Positions 1-7,223 of a stretch of 64,000 bases of DNA are shown piece by piece (the first letter of the stretch is position 1; every line of letters starts with the position of its first letter). Position numbers and translations under genes: made by a program. The stretch is from F23-B02 sp963625685 (GTDB taxonomy: Bacteria > Bacillota > Clostridia > Oscillospirales > Oscillospiraceae). The DNA is taken from positions 310,001 through 374,000 of the forward strand of contig CAVFTR010000001.1 of the NCBI GenBank assembly GCA_963625685.1, in the 5' to 3' direction. Under the pieces are notes generated by a model that had not been told where the DNA came from, did no database searches, and was given only the letters and a program-made list of their open reading frames with translations.

Positions 1-607
1 TCGTCAGGCGCATTATGGACATCGTACACTCTCGTACCTGGCTGATGCTTCCCGGCGCCGAGCTTATATCCGCGTCAAACATCGTCTGTATGGAGTCTAT
101 TATCACGATATCCGGCGAGAGCGCCTCGATGTTTTCCATTACCTCGGCAAGGCCGGTCTCGGCAAGTACATATATCTCTCCCTTATCTACGCCGAGGCGC
201 TGTGCGCGCATTTTGAGCTGGCGCTCGCTTTCCTCGCCGGTCACATACAGCATCTTCTGCCCTGCCTCGGTGAGACCGCACAGCTGCAGCAGCAGCGTGG
301 ATTTTCCGATACCGGGCGCGCCGCCCACCAGAACGAGCGAGCCGCGCACAGCACCGCCGCCGAGCACCCGGTCAAACTCGCCGATGCCCGTGGAAAAGCG
401 CATTTCCGCCTCGGTGTCGAGCTCTGATAGGAGCTTCGGCTTTTTGCTGAGCGCCGAACGCGCCGCATTCTTAGCGCTGCCCTTGCCTTTTATATCCGCC
501 TTCACCTCGACAAGACTGTCCCATGCGCCGCAGGCAAGGCATTTTCCGCTCCATTTGAGCGTCTCGTTTCCACATTCCGAGCAGCAGAACACTGTCTTTT
601 GTTTCAT
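1..607 (-). CDS. radA: DNA repair protein RadA, N-terminal part (3' end beyond window)
   Basis: Bacterial RadA is a RecA-like ATPase that helps process recombination intermediates in DNA repair. About 202 residues are present. A four-cysteine zinc finger (CSECG then CLACG) starts at about residue 9, and a Walker A motif (GGAPGIGKST) lies near residue 93. The RadA-typical SQVREC segment sits at the window edge. The ATG at 605-607 has an AAAGGAGA Shine-Dalgarno site. It lies 11 bp after cwlD, so the two are probably cotranscribed. The KNRFG and Lon-like domains would lie outside the window. Confidence 0.95.
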   Translation of the reverse strand, partial: MKQKTVFCCSECGNETLKWSGKCLACGAWDSLVEVKADIKGKGSAKNAARSALSKKPKLLSELDTEAEMRFSTGIGEFDRVLGGGAVRGSLVLVGGAPGIGKSTLLLQLCGLTEAGQKMLYVTGEESERQLKMRAQRLGVDKGEIYVLAETGLAEVMENIEALSPDIVIIDSIQTMFDADISSAPGSISQVRECTMSIMRLT

Positions 608-618
608 AGCTTTCTCCT

Positions 619-1326
619 TTAAAGCTGCTGGCAGCTGAATTGTATGTACGACGCTACAAGCGTCATTGCTATCTTCGTCTGATGAGCGCCGTCGGCAAGA
701 AGCGCCGCCTCCTGAGGATTGGACATGAAGCCGCATTCAACAAGTATCGCAGGGCAGTTTACGCTTGAGGTGAGCAGCAGCTCGTCTGGCGCGCTGTGAG
801 CAACGCGTCTGTTTTCCGGATCGAGCGCCGATACCAGATTATCCTGCGTCAGCAGCCCCAGCTCCCTGCTTCCCTGAGTCCCTGCATACATCACCTCGGC
901 TCCCCTCACGAGCCCGCTTGGATATTTATTCTGATGCACGCTTATGAGCACACAGCCGTCTATCGAGTTTGCCATATCGGCACGGGCGACGAGATCGTCA
1001 TGCTCGCTGTAGCTTTCGCTGTCAAGGCAACCGGAATCCGCAGCCCGCGTCAGATGATGCTCAATGCCGATAAGCTCGCACAGGCCGGACATCCTGAGCG
1101 CTATGGCGAGGTTCACGTCGCTTTCCTTGGCTCCGTCTTCCGATACCGCGCCGCCGTCTATCCCTCCGTGTCCGGGATCGATAAGCAGCGTATGAGTCCC
1201 GTACGGGCCTATAACGCTCTTTACCTCGTTCGGAAATGCGAAAAATATCGCCAGCGCGAGGACGGCCGCGGCGCAGCACGCTGCCGCCGGTTTTGCAATG
1301 CTTTTAAGCTTTACGGTAATAAACAT
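619..1326 (-). CDS. cwlD: N-acetylmuramoyl-L-alanine amidase, CwlD-type
   Basis: Predicted zinc amidase (Amidase_3) that removes peptide side chains from peptidoglycan. In spore formers CwlD prepares the muramic-delta-lactam of the spore cortex. The 235-residue protein has one N-terminal membrane or signal segment (about 12-30). The zinc and catalytic motifs are DPGHGGIDGG, the Glu in KESDVNL, SVHQN and VECGFMSN. Its length and single hydrophobic anchor fit CwlD better than larger modular amidases. The only SD-like sequence (GGGGTGA) lies inside the 3' arm of a terminator-like hairpin that runs up to the ATG, which may limit translation of read-through mRNA. The CwlD assignment rests on size, anchor and the sporulation neighbourhood. 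Confidence 0.85.
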   Translation of the reverse strand: MFITVKLKSIAKPAAACCAAAVLALAIFFAFPNEVKSVIGPYGTHTLLIDPGHGGIDGGAVSEDGAKESDVNLAIALRMSGLCELIGIEHHLTRAADSGCLDSESYSEHDDLVARADMANSIDGCVLISVHQNKYPSGLVRGAEVMYAGTQGSRELGLLTQDNLVSALDPENRRVAHSAPDELLLTSSVNCPAILVECGFMSNPQEAALLADGAHQTKIAMTLVASYIQFSCQQL

Positions 1327-1368
1327 AAAATCACCCCATTAACAAGCTATGTCGATGGGGTGATTTTT
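1327..1368 (-). terminator. Hairpin: terminator of aspB overlapping the cwlD ribosome site
   Basis: On the minus strand AAAATCACCCCA pairs with TGGGGTGATTTT around a 17-nt loop, and the 3' arm ends at the cwlD ATG. It can act as the intrinsic terminator of the aminotransferase gene and at the same time hides the cwlD SD. The loop holds CATAGCTT (1344-1351), a weak match to a sigma-E -10 box, with TGATATA 16 nt upstream as a poor -35. Confidence 0.7.
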
Positions 1369-1419
1369 ATATCAGACCTGGATCAGTTTTTGATATAATC
1401 CCCGCCTGGGGCAATTATA

Positions 1420-2610
1420 TCATTCGCTGACGAATTTTTCAAGGCGGTCAAGGCCCTTCTCTATGTTTTCCATCGAGGCGGCATACGACCAGCGGACAAA
1501 ATTCTTCATACCGAAGCCGGAGCACGGGACCACGGCGACGAGCGCCTTTTCAAGCAGCGCCACGGCAAAGTCGTCGTCATTTTCGATTAGCTTTCCGCCG
1601 AGAGTCCTGCCGACGAGCTTTTCGATGTTCATCATAACATAGAACGCACCGTTGGGCTTTATGCAGCTGACTCCGGGGATCTCGTTTATACGCTTGACTA
1701 TGTAATCGCGGCGCTCAAGGAAGGCAAGGCGCATCGCCTCGATGCTCTCCTGCGGGCCGGTAAGCGCTTCAACTGACGCCCACTGGCTGATGGTGGACGG
1801 AGCGCTCGTGGAATGGCTCAGATAGTTAGACATTATCTTTGCAAGAGTCTTGTTCGCGGCACAGTAGCCGACGCGCCAGCCGGTCATAGCGTAGGATTTT
1901 GATACGCCGTTAACGAGCAGCGTGCGCTCCTTGACCTCCTCGCCGAGGCTCGCTATGCTCGTAAATTCCATTCCATCGTAAATTAGCTGATAGTATATCT
2001 CGTCTGCGAGGATGTACAGGTCGTGCTTCACGCAGACGTCGGCTATCGCCTGAAGCTCGTCTCTTGTATAGATCATGCCGGTGGGATTGGAGGGGTTATT
2101 GAGCATGAGGCACTTGGTCTTGTCGGTGATCGCCGCCTCAAGCTGTGCGGCCGTTATCTTGAAGTCCTGGTCCTCGCCCGCCTCGACTATAACGGGAGTG
2201 CCGCCGACCATGCGCACCATCTCATAGTAGCTGACCCAGAAGGGCGCCGGGATTATGATCTCGTCGCCGGGATTCGTGACAGCTGCAAGAGCGATATATA
2301 CGCTGTGCTTTGCGCCGCTTGCGACGACTATCTGAGTGTAGTCATAGTCAACGCCGCAGTCGTCCCTGAGCTTCTGCGCGATGGCCTTTCTGAGCGGGAT
2401 TATACCTGCCGCCGGGGTGTACTTGGTCTTGCCGTCGCAGATAGCCTTTACGGCGGCCATGTTGATATTATCGGGAGTATTGAAATCGGGCTCGCCCGTA
2501 CCGAAGCCGACAACGTCAAGGCCGTCCGCTTTCATCTGTTTTGCAAGGCTGTCGACCGCCAGCGTGGTCGAGGCCCTTACCGCTTCAGCAATTTTGGATA
2601 CTGGTTTCAT
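1420..2610 (-). CDS. Aspartate aminotransferase (class I/II, PLP-dependent)
   Basis: Fold-type I PLP aminotransferase of 396 residues, most like bacterial class Ib aspartate aminotransferases (AspB/AspC type), interconverting aspartate and oxaloacetate with glutamate as partner. The PLP lysine lies in NGVSKSYAMTGWRVGY. Other class features are GFGTGEPDFNTP near the N-terminus, NNPSNPTG, and the C-terminal Arg in FVRWSYA that binds the substrate carboxylate. The start is set by GGAGGTGA 6 nt before the ATG. The gene has its own sigma-A-type promoter and ends in a hairpin, so it is probably monocistronic with limited read-through into cwlD. Exact substrate preference cannot be read from sequence. 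Confidence 0.9.
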   Translation of the reverse strand: MKPVSKIAEAVRASTTLAVDSLAKQMKADGLDVVGFGTGEPDFNTPDNINMAAVKAICDGKTKYTPAAGIIPLRKAIAQKLRDDCGVDYDYTQIVVASGAKHSVYIALAAVTNPGDEIIIPAPFWVSYYEMVRMVGGTPVIVEAGEDQDFKITAAQLEAAITDKTKCLMLNNPSNPTGMIYTRDELQAIADVCVKHDLYILADEIYYQLIYDGMEFTSIASLGEEVKERTLLVNGVSKSYAMTGWRVGYCAANKTLAKIMSNYLSHSTSAPSTISQWASVEALTGPQESIEAMRLAFLERRDYIVKRINEIPGVSCIKPNGAFYVMMNIEKLVGRTLGGKLIENDDDFAVALLEKALVAVVPCSGFGMKNFVRWSYAASMENIEKGLDRLEKFVSE

Positions 2611-2638
2611 AATCAGTCACCTCCGTAGTAATAAAAAT

Positions 2639-2667
2639 ATTATAGCTTCTGATAAATGCTTTTTCAA
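2639..2667 (-). promoter_or_regulatory. Sigma-A-type promoter of the aspartate aminotransferase gene
   Basis: Minus strand: TTGAAA (2662-2667), 17-bp spacer, TATAAT (2639-2644). Confidence 0.75.
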
Positions 2668-2723
2668 TGATTAAATTATATAAATATTTCGCTTGCTTTC
2701 ATCTATATCTGAGCAAATGAGCA

Positions 2724-2758
2724 TTAAAAAATGAGGTGTGCGGTAAAATGCACACCTC
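2724..2758 (-). terminator. Intrinsic terminator of spoIVA
   Basis: Minus strand: GAGGTGTGC, 8-nt loop, GCACACCTC, then ATTTTTTAA. It begins just after the spoIVA stop codon. Confidence 0.85.
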
Positions 2759-2766
2759 CCTGCCGG

Positions 2767-4245
2767 TCAAAGAAGAATGCAGATAAGCGTTCCCCTTCCC
2801 TCGTTTATGATCCTCTGCAGCGTCTCCTGAAGCCTTGCTCTCGCGTTCGTAGGCAGGCTGGTCAGGCGCTCTGATATTGCGCTCTGTGCGATCTCGTATA
2901 AGGGCTGGCCGAATATGTTCGATTCCCATAGCCTGCTCATGTCGCCGTCAAAGCCCTGCAGCAGGAAGCTTATGATCTCATCCGACGCTCCGTCCCCGCC
3001 GACAGACGGCGTTACAACAGCCTCTACGCCGGTCTTGAGCAGGTGTATTGCGGGAGCATGGGCCTTGAGCTTAACGGCATACCGACCGCCCTGCTTCACC
3101 AGCTTCGGCTCTTCGAGCCGGATATCGTCCGCCTGCGGCATAACGACCCCGTAGCCTGTTTGCCGCACTGATACCAGAGCGTCCTTTACCCTGTCGTACT
3201 CCTGCTTTACCTGTCCGAGCTCGCGCAGCACCTTGATAAGCTCGCCGTCGTCTCCGATCTCAAGACCCGATTCCGCGCTTATGAGCTGATAGTATAGCGA
3301 GCGCGGCATATCTATCGCTATATTGATCGTACCGCTGCCCATATCGCTGTTTTCGATATATGCCGCGTCCACTGTATCAAGAGCAGATATGCGGGCCAGC
3401 ATGGCGCTGATATCGCTGACGCAGCCGAGGCCTTCCGATGCGCACAGCAGCTGCCTGTAAAGCCCGCCTTTCAGTTCGCTTTCGACATTGACGGCGCTTA
3501 ACCATTCCGGAAGACGGACGGAGAGCTCACACAGCGGAAACTGCCCGAGCACCTTGCGCATTATCTCGCATATATCGTTTTCGGTGAGCGTCTGGCAGTT
3601 TACGCACATGCACGGAGCTCCGTACTCCCCGCTCAGCTGCCGTTCGAGCGCCATGGCCTGCTCCGAGTACGGCTCGGCGCTGTTTATGAGTATGACAAAG
3701 GGCTTTCCTATGCTTTTGAGCTCCGTTACGACGCGCTGTTCAGGCTCTATGTATGCCTCGCGCTCTATATCGCATATGCTGCCGTCGGTCGTTATGACAA
3801 GTCCTATGGTCGAATGATCGCATATGACCTTGCGTGTGCCCGATTCGGCTGCCTGCGTCATCGTCACCTCGTGATCGAACCACGGTGTCGTCACGAGCCT
3901 CTCGCTGCCGTCCTCAAAGCGTCCGGACGCGCCGGGCACCATGTAGCCGACGCAGTCGACCATGCGAACCAGACATGTCGTCTCGTCTCCGAGGCTGATC
4001 CTCACAGCCTCTTCGGGGACGAATTTGGGCTCGGCTGTCATTATGGTCCTGCCGGAGCCGCTCTGCGGCAGCTCGTCGCGGGCGCGCTCTCTTGCAAATG
4101 CGTCCTCGATATTTGGTATGACCAGAGTGTCCATAAAGCGCTTTATAAAGGTCGATTTTCCCGTTCTGACAGGTCCGACCACACCGATCATGACAGCGCC
4201 GCAGCATCTTTCGGCTATATCTTTGTAGATATCGGAATTCGTCAT
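2767..4245 (-). CDS. spoIVA: Stage IV sporulation protein A (SpoIVA), coat morphogenetic ATPase
   Basis: SpoIVA polymerises on the forespore surface in an ATP-dependent way and forms the basement layer of the spore coat. The start at 4245 gives 492 residues, matching the well-studied Bacillus protein. It begins MTNSDIYKDIAERCCG and has a Walker A-type P-loop, GPVRTGKST, near residue 24. A longer reading frame extends 49 codons upstream but lacks an SD, whereas GGAGG lies 7-8 nt before this ATG. The gene follows nif3. A sigma-E-like promoter and a terminator hairpin overlap just upstream, and the SD lies in the hairpin's 3' arm. A terminator follows the stop. Confidence 0.97.
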   Translation of the reverse strand: MTNSDIYKDIAERCCGAVMIGVVGPVRTGKSTFIKRFMDTLVIPNIEDAFARERARDELPQSGSGRTIMTAEPKFVPEEAVRISLGDETTCLVRMVDCVGYMVPGASGRFEDGSERLVTTPWFDHEVTMTQAAESGTRKVICDHSTIGLVITTDGSICDIEREAYIEPEQRVVTELKSIGKPFVILINSAEPYSEQAMALERQLSGEYGAPCMCVNCQTLTENDICEIMRKVLGQFPLCELSVRLPEWLSAVNVESELKGGLYRQLLCASEGLGCVSDISAMLARISALDTVDAAYIENSDMGSGTINIAIDMPRSLYYQLISAESGLEIGDDGELIKVLRELGQVKQEYDRVKDALVSVRQTGYGVVMPQADDIRLEEPKLVKQGGRYAVKLKAHAPAIHLLKTGVEAVVTPSVGGDGASDEIISFLLQGFDGDMSRLWESNIFGQPLYEIAQSAISERLTSLPTNARARLQETLQRIINEGRGTLICILL

Positions 4246-4296
4246 ATAAAAACCTCCGCAGCTTTCTCGTTTGTACGAGTCTATGAGCCGCGGAGG
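4246..4296 (-). terminator. Terminator hairpin of nif3 containing the spoIVA SD
   Basis: Minus strand: CCTCCGCGGCT (4286-4296) pairs with AGCTGCGGAGG (4253-4263), giving 11 pairs with one G-U. Inside it CTCGT/ACGAG forms an ACAA-type loop, and TTTTTAT follows. The 3' arm contains the GCGGAGG SD of spoIVA and the T-tract runs to its ATG. Confidence 0.85.
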
Positions 4297-4306
4297 ACAA
4301 ATATTA
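4278..4306 (-). promoter_or_regulatory. Sigma-E-like promoter of spoIVA
   Basis: Minus strand: TAATATT (4300-4306), 14-bp spacer, CATAGACT (4278-4285). This compares with the Bacillus sigma-E consensus KMATATT-N14/15-CATACAnT: the -35 matches fully and the -10 has one mismatch. The predicted start, near 4271, is in the hairpin loop. spoIVA is a known sigma-E target in Bacillus. Confidence 0.75.
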
Positions 4307-4309
4307 CTT

Positions 4310-5104
4310 TCAGAAGAATTGAGCGGTCTGCCTGTGGACAGACGAGACGCTGACCCCGACACCGGCAAATCTCGTCCGGAGCTTATCGGCAAGCACCGGA
4401 ACGATAACGTTTTCGGTGCAGAAATGGTCGGCGTCTATCAGATTTATGCCGAGCTCCTTTGCGTCAAGGAAGCTGTTGTATTTAATATCGCTCGTGACAT
4501 AGGTATCGCATCCGGCTCTTACGGCGTCAATTAAGCTCGAGCCTCCCGCGCCGCCCATAACCGCGAGCTTTTTTACAGGCCGTCCTGCATAGTGATAGCG
4601 CAGGCCGTTTGCCCTCAGCGCGCTTTTGCAGAGCGTCAGGAAATCCTCGAACGCCATAGGCTCAGCCAGCTCTCCTATCCTGCCGCAGCCGACCGGATCG
4701 CCCGTGCCGTCGCAGCCGCAGGCCTCGAGCCAGCTCTGAGGCTCAACGGAAAGCGCGGCCATAAGCGCGTCGTTCACGCCGCCCTGCGCTATATCGAGAT
4801 TTGTATGCATGCAAACCGCCGATATATCCTTGCTCACAAGAGCTATTATCTTTCTGCCGACAAGGTCGTCTGCCGTAACGCTTTTTACTGCGCCGAAAAT
4901 TATCGGATGGTGAGAGACGATCAGCTGCGCGCCGAGGCTTTCCGCCTCTGCAATGACCTCGTCGGTTATATCGAGCGCTACAAGGCATTTATGGACCTCT
5001 CTCTCCGCGTCTCCGACGAGCAGTCCGACATTGTCAAAATCCATTTTGAGCGATACCGGCGCGAGCTCGTTTAAGTATTCAAAAATTTCTCCGACCTTAG
5101 CCAT
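4310..5104 (-). CDS. Nif3-like dinuclear metal centre protein
   Basis: DUF34/NIF3 family protein of 264 residues (short form without the inserted PII-like domain; YqfO family). Members bind two metal ions. A GTP cyclohydrolase I type 2 name is often attached but biochemical support is weak. Visible ligand motifs are SHHPIIF near residue 66, HTNLD near residue 101, and a C-terminal DADHFCTE. The start overlaps the last 8 bases of trmK and has a GGGGAG SD. The trmK-nif3 pair is conserved in Firmicutes, which supports both calls. Transcription should stop at the hairpin directly after its stop codon. Confidence 0.9.
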   Translation of the reverse strand: MAKVGEIFEYLNELAPVSLKMDFDNVGLLVGDAEREVHKCLVALDITDEVIAEAESLGAQLIVSHHPIIFGAVKSVTADDLVGRKIIALVSKDISAVCMHTNLDIAQGGVNDALMAALSVEPQSWLEACGCDGTGDPVGCGRIGELAEPMAFEDFLTLCKSALRANGLRYHYAGRPVKKLAVMGGAGGSSLIDAVRAGCDTYVTSDIKYNSFLDAKELGINLIDADHFCTENVIVPVLADKLRTRFAGVGVSVSSVHRQTAQFF

Positions 5105-5798
5105 TTGCCGCTCCCCTCATTTTTTCAAGCTCATCTATCATATTTTCGATAAGCTTTCTCCACGCATCCAGGGATGCGTCGTTTGCGCTTTCAAGTCCCC
5201 TAACGGCCGTTCTGAAGCGCCTCAGGTGCTTATCGAGCACAGCCTCAAAGCACGGCGAGCTTTTTACAAGCAGGTATCTTCCGATATAGAGCTCCGCGTC
5301 CAGATACTCTTCGCTGCCGCCGGGCTCTGCGCATATTATCTGACACAGAACGCCGTTATCCTCAGCATAGGTCTCATTTGTAATGCAGAAGCCGTTGTTT
5401 ACGAGCCAGTATCTGAGTATCTCCGGCTTTGTAACGGGATGCAGAACGAGCCTATAGTCGCTGCGCCCGGACCATTGCGGCATATCGTACAGCCCGCGGT
5501 CGAGGATGCCCGTTATCGTGTCGCCGCCCATTCCTGCGACTATGATCGTGTCCACCCTTCCGGCGTCGATACCCTCAAGGCCGTCGCACAAAACGAGCTC
5601 GACGTCATCTATCCCCGCCTCATACAGCCCTCTTCGGGCCTTTGCGAGCGGTCCTTCGTTTATATCGCCGGCCGTGATATAGCCGCCGTAGCCCATGCGG
5701 CGAAGCATGACCGGCAGCTTTGCGTGGTCTGTGCCTATATCGGCAACGCCTCGCCCTCCAGCGGCCAGGGACGCTATAAGTTCAAGTCTGCTTCCCAT
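5097..5798 (-). CDS. trmK: tRNA (adenine(22)-N1)-methyltransferase TrmK
   Basis: S-adenosylmethionine-dependent Rossmann methyltransferase that makes m1A22 in tRNA. The SAM-binding motif VADIGTDHAKLP lies near residue 18, GDINEGP near residue 44, and AGMGGDTI near residue 87. I chose the ATG at 5798 (233 residues) over two upstream ATGs because GGAG lies 6 nt before it. It overlaps the downstream nif3 start by 8 bases. The C-terminal helical part (from about residue 160) fits the family. Confidence 0.9.
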   Translation of the reverse strand: MGSRLELIASLAAGGRGVADIGTDHAKLPVMLRRMGYGGYITAGDINEGPLAKARRGLYEAGIDDVELVLCDGLEGIDAGRVDTIIVAGMGGDTITGILDRGLYDMPQWSGRSDYRLVLHPVTKPEILRYWLVNNGFCITNETYAEDNGVLCQIICAEPGGSEEYLDAELYIGRYLLVKSSPCFEAVLDKHLRRFRTAVRGLESANDASLDAWRKLIENMIDELEKMRGAANG

Positions 5799-5817
5799 GA
5801 TCATCTCCATATATAAC

Positions 5818-5842
5818 GAAAGGCCGGTGTATCCGGCTTTTC
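5818..5842. terminator. Hairpin between the DUF1858 gene and trmK
   Basis: AAAGGCCGG and CCGGCTTTT pair with one bulged base around a 5-nt loop. T-runs are poor on the minus side, so this may be a weak terminator. Confidence 0.45.
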
Positions 5843-5855
5843 GTCTTACTCTTTC

Positions 5856-6074
5856 TTACAGAGCCAACAGATATGCCTTGAGCTCAACGATGAACTCGTC
5901 GGGATCAACGCCGTGTGCTGCGCACGCCTGCTCGAGAGTCTCGGCGGTAGCCAGGGCGCAGCCGAGGCAGTGCATTCCGAGCTCCTGGAACTTGGGCATG
6001 GCTTCGGGGAAATTGGACAGTATCTCCGAAATGACGGTTTCTCTGCTGATGTCCATAATTTTAAGCATTTCCAT
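5856..6074 (-). CDS. DUF1858 domain protein (small redox-type)
   Basis: Seventy-two-residue protein made of one DUF1858 domain, a fold often fused to or encoded near hybrid-cluster and other redox proteins. The family's two-cysteine motif is present as HCLGC near residues 35-39, with a third Cys in LEQAC. No signal or membrane segment is visible. GGAG lies 9 nt before the ATG. Molecular role unknown; a disulfide or metal function is inferred only from the motif. Confidence 0.8.
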   Translation of the reverse strand: MEMLKIMDISRETVISEILSNFPEAMPKFQELGMHCLGCALATAETLEQACAAHGVDPDEFIVELKAYLLAL

Positions 6075-6102
6075 CGTTCGTATCTCCGATCATAAGATTT
6101 AG

Positions 6103-6136
6103 CAAAATAAAGAACGGGACGCCATGAGGACGTCCC
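6103..6136 (-). terminator. Intrinsic terminator after the zinc-ribbon gene
   Basis: Minus strand: GGGACG and CGTCCC pair around a short loop, followed by a T-rich tract (TTCTTTATTTT). Confidence 0.7.
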
Positions 6137-6160
6137 ACTCTATACCCGAGTTTTTTGGGC

Positions 6161-6439
6161 TCAGGCCTGTTCCTTCATCTTTGCAAAGCATTCGCTGCAG
6201 TATACGGGACGGTCGGACTTGGGCTCAAAGGGAACCTTTGCCTCGCCGCCGCAAGCAGCGCAAACTGCGGTGAAGAACTCGCGGGGACCGCGTGCCGCAT
6301 TCTTGCGAGCGTCACGGCATGCCTTGCAGCGCTGGGGCTCGTTCTGGAAGCCGCGCTCTGCATAGAATTCCTGCTCGCCTGCGGAGAACACGAACTCCTG
6401 ACCACATTCTTTGCAAATTAAGGTCTTGTCTTCGTACAT
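6161..6439 (-). CDS. Small zinc-ribbon protein
   Basis: Ninety-two residues with CKECG near 9-13, CKACRD near 38-43, CAACGG near 60-65 and CSECF near 80-84. This gives two CxxC...CxxC pairs typical of a tandem probable-zinc-ribbon family common in Clostridia. It is probably cytoplasmic. It follows sigH by 46 bp and has an AGAGAGGA SD, so it may share the sigH transcript. Function unknown. Confidence 0.8.
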   Translation of the reverse strand: MYEDKTLICKECGQEFVFSAGEQEFYAERGFQNEPQRCKACRDARKNAARGPREFFTAVCAACGGEAKVPFEPKSDRPVYCSECFAKMKEQA

Positions 6440-6485
6440 TGTAAATCCTCTCTTTGAAAATCTCGCCTGTCGGCTTTTATATGCG

Positions 6486-7115
6486 TCAGCTGCTGCTGAT
6501 ATCGCCTGATTTAAGCATTTGCGCCGTCTTGCGCCTTATCCTCTGTATCGCATTGTCAACAGCTTTGTCGCCCTTACCGCTGAGCCGCGCTATCTCTTTG
6601 TAGCTCAGCCCTTCAAGATAATAGGTCAAAACGGCCTTTTCATATTTGGAAAGCATGTTGACCAGGGATAAATATAACTGTTCTGTGTACTTTTTATTCT
6701 CTCTTGCCAGAACCTGCTCTTCAGGAGATTTCTGAAAAAATTCAGCGCATGCAACTGCCTGGGTCTGGGATTCATCCGAGAGTATCGACTCTAAAGGTAC
6801 GCGATTGTTAAGCGGATCATGTTTTAAGCTGGAAGCTGCTCTCACCGCCGAGCGCAGCCTGTTTCTTATGCACCACTCGGCAAAGGTCTTGAACGAAGCG
6901 TTATGCTCGGGATCATACTGCCGGACAGCCGAAAGCAGTCCGAACATTCCCTCCTGGATAAGATCCTCGCTCTCTCCGCCCGCAAGGAACAGCGGGCGCG
7001 CACAGATGCGCACAAGGCGCATATAGCGGGAAACAAGCTCTTCCTCCGCAGCGCTGTCGCCTCCGGCGGCAAGCCTCTGCAGAGCATTATCTTCTAAGTC
7101 AGCGTATAAGTTCAT
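6486..7115 (-). CDS. sigH: RNA polymerase sporulation sigma factor SigH
   Basis: Sigma-70 family factor of 209 residues with region 2 (EDLIQEGMFGLLSAVRQYD, near 49-68; SFKTFAEWCIRNRL near 74-87) and region 4 (YEKAVLTYYLEGLSYKEIA and KAVDNAIQRIRRK). The layout and region-4 signature match sigma-H, which starts sporulation transcription. A strong sigma-A-type promoter lies upstream, but the SD is weak or distant (GGAAG about 16 nt before the ATG), unusual here. ruvB follows the same strand upstream. Confidence 0.9.
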   Translation of the reverse strand: MNLYADLEDNALQRLAAGGDSAAEEELVSRYMRLVRICARPLFLAGGESEDLIQEGMFGLLSAVRQYDPEHNASFKTFAEWCIRNRLRSAVRAASSLKHDPLNNRVPLESILSDESQTQAVACAEFFQKSPEEQVLARENKKYTEQLYLSLVNMLSKYEKAVLTYYLEGLSYKEIARLSGKGDKAVDNAIQRIRRKTAQMLKSGDISSS

Positions 7116-7149
7116 AGATAATCACTATTACTTCCAACAATACTACTTT

Positions 7150-7177
7150 ATTATATATCAAATTTGTTGAAAGTCAA
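7150..7177 (-). promoter_or_regulatory. Sigma-A-type promoter of sigH
   Basis: Minus strand: TTGACT (7172-7177), 16-bp spacer, TATAAT (7150-7155). It lies in the AT-rich gap after ruvB. A T6 run at about 7191-7196 preceded by a short 4-bp stem could be a weak ruvB terminator. Confidence 0.75.
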
Positions 7178-7223
7178 TATAATTACTGCGAAAAAACTCT
7201 GAAATATCACAGAAAACCGAATT

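Noticed and set aside
4246..4392. Longer spoIVA start 49 codons upstream
   Set aside because: No SD, the sequence is unlike SpoIVA, and it would overlap the nif3 gene and terminator.
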